Shown here in pieces: positions 1 through 8,656 of a stretch of DNA of 64,000 bases (its first letter is position 1; every line of letters begins with the position of its first letter). Under the pieces are notes generated by a model. That model worked only from the letters and a program-made list of their open reading frames with translations, did no database searches and had not been told where the DNA came from. Position numbers and translations under genes: made by a program. This stretch comes from Paraglaciecola chathamensis S18K6. GTDB taxonomy: Bacteria > Pseudomonadota > Gammaproteobacteria > Enterobacterales > Alteromonadaceae. The DNA is taken from assembly GCA_000314955.1 (NCBI GenBank), contig BAEM01000022.1, positions 62,001 through 126,000 of the forward strand. The letters are read 5' to 3'.

Positions 1-49
1 ATTAGCTAAATTTGGTCTCTGGGCTGACCTATAAAACCTTGATGGGCAA

Positions 50-466
50 TTATGCCCACCCTAGCTGTTGAAGGCTAACTGAATCATTCCATATCTTTGT
101 CACATGGCTTATTAACCCACCTTCAAATTGCATGGCATAAACGTAGTCAGCCGCAATAACGTTACCAGTTGGCTCACCAGAAACACTGGGGCCGGTTTGA
201 GTACCATGAAGTACACCAAAAGCCGTGACACAATTGCGCTTCTCGTCGGTTGAAAAACTTTTCAATTCATAATGACCATCGGGAACCGCAGTTAAAAGCC
301 ACTGCATCCATGCTGTGTAACTTTCTACATTTCCTATATCGGACAAAACACCTGCCTGTGCAGAAAAGGTAGCATTAGGATGGCAATATGCTTTGCACGC
401 ATCCCAGCCTTTTCCTGTTTCACAAGCATCAAAAAACAACTCGGCTGTCTGGGTAATATTGCTCAT
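50..466 (-). CDS. SnoaL/NTF2-like protein, 138 aa
   Basis: This small single-domain protein has the length and texture of SnoaL-like (NTF2 fold) proteins: an N-terminal helix with FFDACETGKGWDACKAYCHPNATF, a WLLTAVPD segment and a C-terminal GGLISHVTKIWND strand. Members of this fold are cyclases, hydratases, isomerases or binding proteins, so the reaction cannot be read from the fold. The ATG follows a TAAGGAA ribosome site. It lies 218 bases downstream of the two-domain SnoaL gene on the same strand and probably belongs to the same catabolic block. It is shorter and more divergent than the other five SnoaL-like proteins of the window. Confidence 0.75.
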   Translation of the reverse strand: MSNITQTAELFFDACETGKGWDACKAYCHPNATFSAQAGVLSDIGNVESYTAWMQWLLTAVPDGHYELKSFSTDEKRNCVTAFGVLHGTQTGPSVSGEPTGNVIAADYVYAMQFEGGLISHVTKIWNDSVSLQQLGWA

Positions 467-684
467 TTTGTAAATTCCTTAAGTGAATCTAAACATTAGT
501 ACTGTGGTTGACGATATAAATTTTAAAAACAAACACGTCAAAAATGATGCTGCTCGGCGAATCTATGGTACTTAACTTGTTATCAAGCGGATTGATCGCA
601 ATGACTCAAAGAAGCAACTACAGCAGCCATATTTCCCACTCGTTTTTTAATAAAACCTTATGATTTCAATAACTAAATCGGACG

Positions 685-1701
685 TTATCGATATTTATTA
701 CGGGTCAACTGTTTTACGCGAGCGAATACATCGACACCCAATTGGCGGTAAACATGAAGCAAGTCAACCAACACCCAGTTTTCTCGGATCATGCCGTTTT
801 CGTTTCGCCAAAAATCTAAGCTGCGCATCGTGATGGGTTTATCGTTAGGTACAATACCAAGCCAGCCATCACCCGAAATCGTCATGCTCATACCCGGCCA
901 GCCGGTAAACCCAACATAGTTGTTTTCAGAAAATAAATGGCCATTCGCTGGATCACCCACGCGATTCGGCATACCGTTTAAAAATGCTTCTTGGTGTGTA
1001 TTGCGAAAGCCTTGAATACCGCGCCCGGTACCTATCCCTGACGGGCCATACCAATTTGACTTAGCATGCCAATATTTGTCTAGGTTCATTGCCTCAACGC
1101 CACCTTCGGCAAAATTACCTAAACTATTTAGCATGTCTAGCACAAGCTGTTGGCTCTGTACTGTTATTAGCTTGTCTTCTTCAAGTAGGTGAATGCCATC
1201 TTGAGTAGAAGGGCCAGGTACATGCCACTCAGTACCTAAGCTTGGGCTAAAGGGCCAGCACTTTGCCTGCATCATCACTTCTGGCAAATCCCAAATGGCC
1301 TGTACTTCGACAATTTTCTCCCCGTCGAAGCGATAAAACTCGTGAAAGCGCATGTGTATCTGATCGCCCGTGGCTGGAATATCTAACCAAGGTTTTGCCA
1401 AACGCCCTGTGTAGTAACCACAGCACCCGAGCCAACGAAGCTGTTTGTCGTCTTCGCCCACCATAACAATGGTGTCTCGACGTTCAAGATCGGGGACCGC
1501 TTCCAATAGCGGCGCGTATACCGTATCAAGCATTTCTCGGTGACCGACCATATCGTCAAACGGGACACAAAACTTAATCGCGGCATCATTTGAGAAAAGA
1601 TCATCACCTAGCGCTTTTAGCTTTTCTAAATCAAAGTCGTACTGAGCTTGCCGAAACGGTAGAAACTTCTTTTTTAGTTGAATATTTGTATACGTAGACA
1701 T
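685..1701 (-). CDS. Tandem SnoaL/NTF2-like domain protein, 338 aa
   Basis: Two NTF2-like domains are fused, at roughly residues 20-150 and 190-330. The second carries WYGPSGIG, a GWPGM turn and an ENWVLVD strand. The same marks are in the 332-residue protein at 19008 (WYGPAGIG, GWPNL, ENWVLMD) and more weakly in the 175-residue one at 23106. The three are therefore paralogs within one putative regulon. The gene is third in a minus-strand operon after the SDR and the bicupin, 12 bases from the latter. The product has no signal peptide and should be cytoplasmic. A role as hydratase, isomerase or cyclase in the pathway is possible, but the substrate is unknown. Confidence 0.8.
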   Translation of the reverse strand: MSTYTNIQLKKKFLPFRQAQYDFDLEKLKALGDDLFSNDAAIKFCVPFDDMVGHREMLDTVYAPLLEAVPDLERRDTIVMVGEDDKQLRWLGCCGYYTGRLAKPWLDIPATGDQIHMRFHEFYRFDGEKIVEVQAIWDLPEVMMQAKCWPFSPSLGTEWHVPGPSTQDGIHLLEEDKLITVQSQQLVLDMLNSLGNFAEGGVEAMNLDKYWHAKSNWYGPSGIGTGRGIQGFRNTHQEAFLNGMPNRVGDPANGHLFSENNYVGFTGWPGMSMTISGDGWLGIVPNDKPITMRSLDFWRNENGMIRENWVLVDLLHVYRQLGVDVFARVKQLTRNKYR

Positions 1702-1713
1702 CGCTTTAGCCTT

Positions 1714-2718
1714 CTAGTCTAAAAACTCTGGGGCCTTTGCAGTATCTCCCCGACGTGTAACATACACTAATGCTATATCATCGCCGTGTTGCGCAAAACT
1801 GCGTGTTGCGCCAATGGGCGTGGTAAATGTGTCGCCCTTGCCTAAGATAAGTGCTTCGCCATCAATGTGCATTTTGATACTGCCTTCTTGCACAAAGACA
1901 ACCTCTTCTTCTTGGCGTTTATGCCCGGCGATGAACGAGCCAGCTTGGAATTTCAGTGCACGAACACAAAACCCATGAGACCAGTTTAATTTCGTTTCAC
2001 CAAGCTTCTCATCAGGGCTTGCTGGGCCAATGAGTGGCGCTTCTAACACATCAGTGCCTTTCGTGAGCGCGGTGCCATTGCTAAATGAGAAATCGCTGAC
2101 GCGTACAACGCACTGCTCAAGGGTTTTATCATCGATTACCCGATGCTGGGCAATCTGTTCTGCTGAGGTCTTTGGCATTGGGGCCACACCGTCAGGCATT
2201 TTCTGACCTAAGGTTGTGTCAACTAAGCCGCCATTTTCAAGAAGTACCAACCCGTAATCGCTTGCCATATCGAAAACTTGCGGCGCCCAAAGCACGCGGC
2301 CTGGGTCATCTTGGCCTAATACGGCGTAAAGATACCCTGCCCCTTCCCCTACATTTTCGAAGCCACGAAATAAATCCATAGGGATAGATATAACGTCGCC
2401 TTCTTCCAAGCGGACCACAGCGTCGGAGCCATCTACCCCTGTCGAGAAGTGCCAGCTGCCTTGCGAAATAACAAAAACTTCTTCCGTTAAATGGCTGTGC
2501 TGCGAGTTCAAACACCCAGGCGGTTGACGGGCTCCCCCTATGTTAAAACCGTGAGGAATAGCGATATGAACATGTTGGTCGGGGTTTTCTGCTACCCCTG
2601 GGCCAATAATCGTAAAGTTTTCTTTTTGATCACTGCCAGGCGAGCGCGTATCAATAAACGCATTGCGACACGGGATTAATTCTTCATAACGGACTAAACG
2701 TTCGGATAATACTGACAC
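1714..2718 (-). CDS. Bicupin protein, 334 aa
   Basis: Two cupin domains are visible. The first, at about residues 65-130, has a metal-type motif QHSHLTEEVFVISQG followed by GDVISIP and a later Phe-rich strand. The second, at about residues 255-320, has GHKRQEEEVVFVQEGS and GDTFTTP. Bicupins of this size include dioxygenases and sugar or keto-acid isomerases. The first domain keeps the His-x-His and Glu ligands, while the second has lost most of them (HKRQEEE). The gene starts 15 bases after the SDR stop and is followed after 12 bases by the tandem SnoaL gene, so the three are cotranscribed. The exact reaction cannot be assigned. Confidence 0.8.
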   Translation of the reverse strand: MSVLSERLVRYEELIPCRNAFIDTRSPGSDQKENFTIIGPGVAENPDQHVHIAIPHGFNIGGARQPPGCLNSQHSHLTEEVFVISQGSWHFSTGVDGSDAVVRLEEGDVISIPMDLFRGFENVGEGAGYLYAVLGQDDPGRVLWAPQVFDMASDYGLVLLENGGLVDTTLGQKMPDGVAPMPKTSAEQIAQHRVIDDKTLEQCVVRVSDFSFSNGTALTKGTDVLEAPLIGPASPDEKLGETKLNWSHGFCVRALKFQAGSFIAGHKRQEEEVVFVQEGSIKMHIDGEALILGKGDTFTTPIGATRSFAQHGDDIALVYVTRRGDTAKAPEFLD

Positions 2719-2733
2719 AGTGATACCTCGTTT

Positions 2734-3474
2734 TTATTGGGCGGTCCAACCGCCATCGACTTTAAGACAACTACCCGTGGTGGTCATAGACAATTCACTG
2801 AGTAGAAATATGCATGCATTCGCTACATCTTCAACGCTACCTAAGCGCTGTAAGGGAATGTTGTTCATAACCATTTCGGCAAACGCAGGCTCTTTAAGCA
2901 TGGGTTCGGTCATCGGTGTTTTGATGAATGTGGGGGCAACACTATTAACGCGAATGTTATTGGGCGCCAACTCAACAGCCATTGCCTTAGTCAAACCTTC
3001 AATCGCATGCTTGCTTAAGCAATACAGGGTTCGTCCAGGCGAGCCGACAAACCCCATTTGAGATGACATGTGCACCATAGATGGCGCAGCGCTATTAAGC
3101 ATGGGTGTGATAGCTGCCTGTGCAACCTTGTATGCCGAACGAATATTTAAATTTAAAATATCGTCGATGTTTTCATCGCTTTGCTCTGCCATGGGGGCGA
3201 CACGGTTGGTTCCAGCGTTATTAATTAATCCATGCAGAGACGGTAATGAACGGATCTTTTCATAAAGCGCCGCATCTTGTACGTCGCCTACCCAATAACT
3301 CAAGCGCTGGGAACTCTCATTTTTCAAATCAATAAGATCGGTTTCGGTGCGCGCCACTGCTATCACAGTTGCACCGCACTTATCAGCTAACAAAGCACAC
3401 GCTTTGCCAATGCCTTTGCCCGCCCCTGTGATCAAAATGGTCTTGTCTTTTAACAGGTCATTAGAGAAAGCCAC
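2734..3474 (-). CDS. Short-chain dehydrogenase/reductase, 246 aa
   Basis: This is a classical SDR of typical length. It has a Rossmann TGAGKGIG near residue 16, the NNAG motif, the catalytic Ser in MSSQMGF and the YCLSK active-site Tyr and Lys, and ends in a VDGGW motif. An acidic residue after the second strand is not evident (AVARTE), which would suit NADP, although this was judged only by eye. It is the first gene of the minus-strand operon and is divergent from the HpsN-like dehydrogenase gene. A LacI-type operator variant lies in the 120-base space between them. It probably oxidises or reduces an alcohol/ketone intermediate of the pathway. Confidence 0.9.
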   Translation of the reverse strand: MAFSNDLLKDKTILITGAGKGIGKACALLADKCGATVIAVARTETDLIDLKNESSQRLSYWVGDVQDAALYEKIRSLPSLHGLINNAGTNRVAPMAEQSDENIDDILNLNIRSAYKVAQAAITPMLNSAAPSMVHMSSQMGFVGSPGRTLYCLSKHAIEGLTKAMAVELAPNNIRVNSVAPTFIKTPMTEPMLKEPAFAEMVMNNIPLQRLGSVEDVANACIFLLSELSMTTTGSCLKVDGGWTAQ

Positions 3475-3493
3475 ACATCACCTCAAAATAATA

Positions 3494-3511
3494 ATTGCAT
3501 TCGAAGTCATT
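3494..3511. promoter_or_regulatory. LacI-type operator variant (divergent promoter region)
   Basis: The central TTCGAA with the right arm GTCATT matches the perfect palindrome at 18939-18958. The left arm differs at three of six positions. It lies between the divergent SDR and HpsN-like genes, where a regulator could control both operons. The cognate protein is inferred to be the LacI-family product encoded at 4873. Confidence 0.65.
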
Positions 3512-3594
3512 TTTATGTAATTCTCAGTAAAGATCAAGCTAAATATTTGTACGATTAATGTAACACCCCATTCACCAATATAGAGGAATAGACC

Positions 3595-4872
3595 ATGATC
3601 AAGCACTTGAAGAAAGGTAAGCAAGAAGACGAAAAAGCTATTGATAATCAAAAAGTTAAAACAATTGTCGAAAATATAATTAGCGACATTGAGCAGCGTG
3701 GAGATGCCGCTGTATCAGAATATTCTGGTCAATTTGACAAATGGACTCCGGAGTCGTTCAGATTAAGCAAAGAAGAAATTAATGCGTGTTATGAACAACT
3801 TAGTGAACAAGAAATAAGCGATATTAAGTGGGCGCAGAAGCAAGTACGCAATTTCGCCACTATTCAACGTGAGTCAATGAAAGATGTAGAAGTTGAAACG
3901 CTTCCAGGTGTTGTACTGGGCCATAAAAATATTCCAGTAGATAGCGTAGGTTGCTATGTGCCTGGCGGAAAATACCCGTTAGTTGCCTCAGCGCACATGA
4001 GTATTGTGACCGCAAAAGTAGCTGGGGTTAAACGCGTTGTGGCAGCTACGCCTCCATTCCACGGTAAACCTGCACCCGCAGTAATTGTTGCGATGGATTT
4101 AGCCGGGGCTGATGAAATTTATACCTTTGGTGGCGTACAAGCCATTGCTGCTATGGCGGTAGGTACCGATTCCATCGAGCCGGTAAGTATGATTGTAGGG
4201 CCAGGTAATGCGTTTGTTGCAGAGGCAAAGCGCCAATTGTTCGGGCGCATAGGTATCGACCTATTTGCCGGCCCAACAGAAACCCTAGTAATTGCTGATG
4301 ACAGTGTTGATGGTGAACTGTGCGCCGCCGACTTGCTTGGTCAAGCTGAGCATGGCCTTAACTCTCCCGCGATACTGTTGACCAATAGTGAACAACTCGG
4401 AAAAGACACAATGGCTGAAGTAGAGCGCCAGCTCACTATCCTACCTACTGCCGATGTTGCCGCTGTGGCATGGCGAGACTATGGCGAAGTTATCGTATGT
4501 GATACCTACGACGAAATGTTGCAAGTAGCCAACGATTTGGCATTTGAGCATGTGCAAATAATGACCAAAGACGTCCCCTACTTTCAGAAAAATATGCGCA
4601 ACTTCGGAGCGTTGTTCTTAGGGCCTGAAACAAACGTTTCTTACGGTGATAAATGTATTGGAACAAATCATACTCTACCCACGAAGGGCGCAGGTCGTTA
4701 TACTGGTGGTCTATGGGTTGGTAAGTTCTTGAAAACCTGTACATATCAGCGTGTTACCGAGGAAGCGTCAGTCATGGTTGGCGAATACTGCTCACGCTTA
4801 TGTGCCATTGAAGGTTTTGCAGGTCACAAAGAACAGGCTGACATTCGGTTACGTCGTTATGGAAAAAAATAA
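3595..4872 (+). CDS. Histidinol-dehydrogenase-superfamily enzyme, sulfopropanediol dehydrogenase (HpsN)-like
   Basis: The 425-residue protein belongs to the HisD superfamily, with [45 protein letters not shown] and LGQAEHG segments, which carry the zinc and NAD site residues of the family. Its opening (MIKHLKKGK) and its ends ([25 protein letters not shown]) recall HpsN, which oxidises 2,3-dihydroxypropane-1-sulfonate to sulfolactate, more than true HisD. No other his genes or sulfolactate genes are present, so the true substrate may be another compound with a terminal alcohol. It is the first gene of a plus-strand operon. The LacI-family gene follows directly after its stop codon. Confidence 0.85.
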   Translation: MIKHLKKGKQEDEKAIDNQKVKTIVENIISDIEQRGDAAVSEYSGQFDKWTPESFRLSKEEINACYEQLSEQEISDIKWAQKQVRNFATIQRESMKDVEVETLPGVVLGHKNIPVDSVGCYVPGGKYPLVASAHMSIVTAKVAGVKRVVAATPPFHGKPAPAVIVAMDLAGADEIYTFGGVQAIAAMAVGTDSIEPVSMIVGPGNAFVAEAKRQLFGRIGIDLFAGPTETLVIADDSVDGELCAADLLGQAEHGLNSPAILLTNSEQLGKDTMAEVERQLTILPTADVAAVAWRDYGEVIVCDTYDEMLQVANDLAFEHVQIMTKDVPYFQKNMRNFGALFLGPETNVSYGDKCIGTNHTLPTKGAGRYTGGLWVGKFLKTCTYQRVTEEASVMVGEYCSRLCAIEGFAGHKEQADIRLRRYGKK

Positions 4873-5895
4873 TTGAATAAAAAAACTAGGGTGACGTCTT
4901 ATGACGTCGCCCATGCAGCAGGAGTTTCACAATCGGCAGTGTCGCGGGTGTATCGCCCAGGCGTTAGTGTATCTAAAAAAACCCGAGATAAGGTCATAAA
5001 AGCCGCCGAAGACTTAGGTTATAAGCCGAACGCTATCGCCCGCATGCTGATAAATCGAAGCACGGGTATGGTGGCTGTGATCATCTCATCTCGAGCGAAT
5101 GTGAACTTTCCCGAGGTGTTAGCACAGTTAAACAAGCACATTGCTGTCAAAAATAAACGGGTACTTTTATTTACGCTTGATGATGCTGATCAGCTAGAAA
5201 TGGTTATGGAGCAAATATTCGCCTACCAAGTAGATGGCGTAATAGCGCTGACCGCACACTTTGAGCCAGACAGTGTGACACAGTTCGCCAAGCACAATAT
5301 CCCTGTGGTGTTGTACAACCGCGAGCTTCCAGATCACAGCGTAAGCTCAGTGTGTTGTAACCACGACCAAGGGCTTCGCATGTTGATCGATATTTTGGTT
5401 AGCCATCACCACCAACACTTTCTAATTATGGCAGGGCCAAAAGATTCTGACGTGGCTCGCGCCCGATTGAATGGTGCTAGAAATGCGTTACTGGCCCATG
5501 GCTTCACTGACACCACTGTAATTTACGGTGACTACAGCTATGATTCTGCCAGAGAGTGTTTGAGTGCCTACGCACAAAAGAACCCACTTCCTACTGCAAT
5601 TATATGTTCCAACGACTCAATGGCGATCGGTGCTATTGATGAAATTCGACAAAATCTGGGCCTGCGGGTGCCAGAAGATATTTCAGTTGTTGGGTTTGAT
5701 GGTATCAGTGCCTCATGTTGGCACAGCTACCAGCTGACTACCGTAAGTCAGCCAACCTATTTTATGACAAAAGCAGCAGTAGAAACCTTAATTAACCTGA
5801 TTGAGAACCCCGAAGTACCGCCAGAAACACGGTATTGGCCGGGCAAGCTCATAGAAGGTAATTCGGTTGCCGCCGCGCCAAGAGACGATGACTAA
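4873..5895 (+). CDS. LacI-family transcriptional regulator
   Basis: The product has an N-terminal LacI helix-turn-helix (TSYDVAHAAGVSQSAVSRV, residues 8-26, with the hinge region near YKPNAIARML) followed by a periplasmic-binding-protein-like effector domain. The start is a TTG placed directly after the TAA of the HpsN-like gene, with a GGA-rich ribosome site inside that gene's last codons, so translation is probably coupled. Three copies of a LacI-style palindrome with a central CG (3494, 18939, 20373) flank the genes of this catabolic system, and this is the only LacI protein in the window. It is inferred to repress the regulon until a pathway substrate or intermediate binds. Confidence 0.92.
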   Translation: MNKKTRVTSYDVAHAAGVSQSAVSRVYRPGVSVSKKTRDKVIKAAEDLGYKPNAIARMLINRSTGMVAVIISSRANVNFPEVLAQLNKHIAVKNKRVLLFTLDDADQLEMVMEQIFAYQVDGVIALTAHFEPDSVTQFAKHNIPVVLYNRELPDHSVSSVCCNHDQGLRMLIDILVSHHHQHFLIMAGPKDSDVARARLNGARNALLAHGFTDTTVIYGDYSYDSARECLSAYAQKNPLPTAIICSNDSMAIGAIDEIRQNLGLRVPEDISVVGFDGISASCWHSYQLTTVSQPTYFMTKAAVETLINLIENPEVPPETRYWPGKLIEGNSVAAAPRDDD

Positions 5896-6595
5896 CTTAC
5901 TATTTATACCCGGAACACTTTGTAATAAGGCCGTTTTCTCGGACCAAATTACCACCTTAAGCAGAGCTGGTCACAACTGCATAACCTTGGAGTATGACCA
6001 GCACGACAACCTAAGCGAAACGGCAGACTACGCACTTAGCCGTTTCAAAGCAGACGAGCGATTCAACATTTGTGCTTTCTCGATGGGAGGCATGGTTGCA
6101 TTTGAACTTTTAACTCGCTGTCCTGAACGAATTGACAGAATAGCGCTGTTAGACAGCAACGCGCACGCCGATAAACCGCAAGGCCGAACCGTGAGAAACG
6201 AGCACCTAAACTATGCAATTGAGCATGGCTTAGATAGGTTAATACACGATTATTTCAGCTCGGTTTACTTAAGCTCAGCAAATGATGAAATTATGCGATT
6301 AATAGCGCAAATGGCGGAAGATACGGGCATTGCGCGCTATAAAGCGCAGCTAGAAATACTTGCCACAAGACCGGATGCGAGTGAGCTATTGGCCAATTGC
6401 GATCATCGTATGTTGTTTATGGGTGGTTGTAATGACGTGCTTTGCCCCCCCTCAGAGCAACAAAGAATGCACCAGTTAGCAGCAAACAGCGAGCTTGTGT
6501 TAATTGAAAATGCCGGCCATTTTGCCTCGCTTGAACAAAGCGACAAGGTAAATTTGCACCTGTACAACTTTTTTGGAGGCGCCGCCCATGCTTAA
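5888..6595 (+). CDS. Alpha/beta hydrolase, 235 aa
   Basis: This compact alpha/beta hydrolase has an oxyanion-loop FIPGTLCN, a nucleophile elbow AFSMGG (Ala in place of the first Gly of GxSxG), an Asp in GGCNDVLCP and the catalytic His in NAGHFASLEQ. The ATG at 5888 overlaps the end of the LacI gene by eight bases. A longer frame opens at a TTG at 5867, but the ATG is preferred. The gene is third in the plus-strand operon and its end overlaps the aldolase gene. It could hydrolyse an ester, lactone or C-C bond in the pathway. Confidence 0.82.
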   Translation: MTNLLFIPGTLCNKAVFSDQITTLSRAGHNCITLEYDQHDNLSETADYALSRFKADERFNICAFSMGGMVAFELLTRCPERIDRIALLDSNAHADKPQGRTVRNEHLNYAIEHGLDRLIHDYFSSVYLSSANDEIMRLIAQMAEDTGIARYKAQLEILATRPDASELLANCDHRMLFMGGCNDVLCPPSEQQRMHQLAANSELVLIENAGHFASLEQSDKVNLHLYNFFGGAAHA

Positions 6596-7334
6596 GCAGC
6601 AGCTCAAAAATAAACAAAGCCTGTTAGGCACCTTCGTTAAAACCCCCCATTACAATGTAATTGAAGTACTTGCCCATAGTGACATGGACGCGATTTGCCT
6701 AGACGCAGAACACGCGCCGTTTTCTCGCCACGATCTAGATACCTGCATCCTTGCTGCGCGAGCTGGTAGTATGCCAGTGTTAGTAAGAACCCCTAACGAT
6801 GCGCCAGAAACACTATTAAATGTACTAGACATGGGCGCAGATGGCGTAGTTGTGCCTCATGTTAAAACAGCCGAGCAATTAAGCGAGATTGTAAAGCATT
6901 GTCACTATGGTGCAGGCGGCAGAGGCTATGCGGGTTCAAGCCGGTTTGCAGGATATACAACCAAGTCGTTAAGCCACAATTTGCAAGCGGGCAAAAATAT
7001 TTCCGTTATTGCCCAGCTTGAAGACTTAGATGCCATTGAAAATATCGAAGCAATTGCGCAGGTTGACGGCGTTGATTGTTTGTTTATAGGCCGCATGGAT
7101 TTAACCGTAGCGCTAGGCGAAACCAGTGCCGATGCCCCAGCGGTTAAACAGGCGGTAGAGCATTTAGTTGAAGTAAGCCACAAAGCCGGAAAGGCCACAG
7201 GCATGTTCGTGGGCAATTTAAACGAACTAGGCTACTGGAAAGAAAAAGGCGTATCTTTGTTTTTACTTAGCTCAGACCACGGCTTTATGTTAAGCGGCGC
7301 CAAAGCACTACGTGAAACCTTTGATAAAGCGTAA
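6588..7334 (+). CDS. HpcH/HpaI-family aldolase
   Basis: This 248-residue TIM-barrel class II aldolase cleaves 2-oxo acids with a 4-hydroxyl to pyruvate and an aldehyde. It has LDAEHAP (catalytic base region), VRTP, GADGVVVPHV, the RGYAGSSR loop, the metal-binding Glu in AQLED and FIGRMDLT, where GPxDL is usual. The ATG at 6588 has GGAGG nine bases upstream and overlaps the hydrolase stop by eight bases. A TTG at 6573 would destroy that spacing and is rejected. As last gene of the operon, followed by a strong hairpin, it probably performs the final carbon-carbon cleavage of the pathway. Confidence 0.9.
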   Translation: MLKQQLKNKQSLLGTFVKTPHYNVIEVLAHSDMDAICLDAEHAPFSRHDLDTCILAARAGSMPVLVRTPNDAPETLLNVLDMGADGVVVPHVKTAEQLSEIVKHCHYGAGGRGYAGSSRFAGYTTKSLSHNLQAGKNISVIAQLEDLDAIENIEAIAQVDGVDCLFIGRMDLTVALGETSADAPAVKQAVEHLVEVSHKAGKATGMFVGNLNELGYWKEKGVSLFLLSSDHGFMLSGAKALRETFDKA

Positions 7335-7367
7335 GTATTTGAATTTACGCTAGTAGTTGAAGGTATC

Positions 7368-7398
7368 ACAAAGGCGACCTTTGTTAGGTCGCCTTTGT
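7368..7398 (+). terminator. Strong hairpin after the aldolase gene
   Basis: A perfect 13-bp stem (ACAAAGGCGACCT with its complement) has a five-base loop and lies 33 bases after the aldolase stop. No clear U-tract follows, so it may act as an mRNA 3'-end stabiliser or an imperfect terminator. Confidence 0.65.
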
Positions 7399-7595
7399 AC
7401 CAATTGCAGGCATTCATCATTGTCTCAATTCAAGAGGGAAAGCCCAAAAGTTACATATTGGTAAAGCTAAAAAGCTATCACCTTAGCGCTGCTAAGCTCC
7501 GTGTCTACCGTTGCTGAGAACTCATTTTTTATCCAACTCGGTGTACACGTCCATCCCGCCTAAAACCACAACGGGACAAGAGATAACCGCTGATT

Positions 7596-8027
7596 TCATT
7601 TGACTACTAACACTGGGCACTCAGATTTTCTGATAATTGATTCTGCCACGTTAGCATTTAAAAAATGAGAAAGTCCGGTTCTTCCGTGACTAGCAATAAC
7701 CACCATGCCAATATCGCCGCTGTTGCTCTCGGCCAAAATCTCATTGATGGCATCACCATGTCGAATTACCGTTTCAATCTTCAAATTGGTATTCAATTGA
7801 CTTAATAATTCGTGCATTTTACTTGCCGCAGCGTCTTCCATATTTTCTGCTAATTCTTGGGGCGTTATTGCAAGGAGCATATAATTCTCATCACCTGAAG
7901 GCTGCTCGACAACGTGTAAAATACGAATGCCCACTTGATATAAATTCGCCATTTCAATGGCATATTGCAAAGCATGTGATGCAGTATCGGAAAAATCTGT
8001 AGGCCATAAAATATTACGTGTGCGCAT
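7596..8027 (-). CDS. Universal stress protein (UspA family)
   Basis: A 143-residue single Usp domain opens with NILWPTDFSDTASHALQYAI and ends in the typical SECPVLVVK strand. The nucleotide-loop region reads ASHGRTGLSHFLNANVAES. The first two glycines are kept but the usual GS after the hydrophobic stretch is AN, so ATP binding may be weakened. The ATG at 8027 has AAGGAGAG just upstream and is chosen over a start 15 bases earlier. It stands alone between the catabolic operon and a transposon relic. Confidence 0.9.
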   Translation of the reverse strand: MRTRNILWPTDFSDTASHALQYAIEMANLYQVGIRILHVVEQPSGDENYMLLAITPQELAENMEDAAASKMHELLSQLNTNLKIETVIRHGDAINEILAESNSGDIGMVVIASHGRTGLSHFLNANVAESIIRKSECPVLVVK

Positions 8028-8168
8028 ATTACTCTCCTTCACAATGTAAAAAGTGTTTTTGCAATGACATTACCAGCTTCACCAAAATAGACTCGACGCC
8101 ATTTCAGCGGATTGAGTATAGTCAGTATTAAAAAGTCTTTTAGTGATCTTAATCAATTCAACAACAAT

Positions 8169-8619
8169 CTAGACACCCAAAATTACATCAACCGAACACT
8201 TTATGTTGGTTGATTAGGCTTCGATTGAGTGCTTTATTACTTTGGGACTAGGTTTAGATTCAGCTCAGTGGTTTACGCTTTCCACTGAGTTCGAAAAACA
8301 CTTGTGCTACGTAGCAGGTGCCAAGCAAATGATGAATGCGTTCAAACGCCATACCCATCATCAACGTCTGCGGGGAATGACCAAAGCGAAAGAGCTGCTA
8401 AAGCGAGCCTAAATCAATTTCGAACATTGCATATCATGCATATATTGTAACCTCGAGCCTTACCGACATTTCACCCTGCACGCTGTTTCGTCCTTCACCA
8501 CTCACTGTTGCAGTAAAAGCCTTTAATCAGTCAGAGCAAAGCACCGAAACGCTTGCTGAGCGATAATTCCGCCATGAAACTAGAGATTATCTTCACGATT
8601 TTTTAATATGGGTGTCTAG
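8169..8619 (+). mobile_element. Transposon relic A, IS200/RAYT-like deletion derivative
   Basis: The 451-base element is bounded by perfect 11-bp inverted ends, CTAGACACCCA and TGGGTGTCTAG. Inside, 8265-8412 encodes a degraded C-terminal piece (QWFTLSTEFEKHLCYVAGA, then an HTHHQRLRGMTKAK stretch), also found in relics D and E. Its last 60 bases, with CCATGAAACTAGAGATTATC, are nearly identical to those of relics B and C. The catalytic part is gone, so it could only move with help from an intact relative elsewhere. The assignment to REP-associated tyrosine transposases rests on recalled family sequence. Confidence 0.75.
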
Positions 8620-8656
8620 TTAAGTTTTTTGTCATTGCTATTCTCCAGTCTAAATT

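Noticed and set aside
3595-4872. Histidine biosynthesis hisD
   Set aside because: No other his genes are near, and the sequence wording and context fit the HpsN-like branch.
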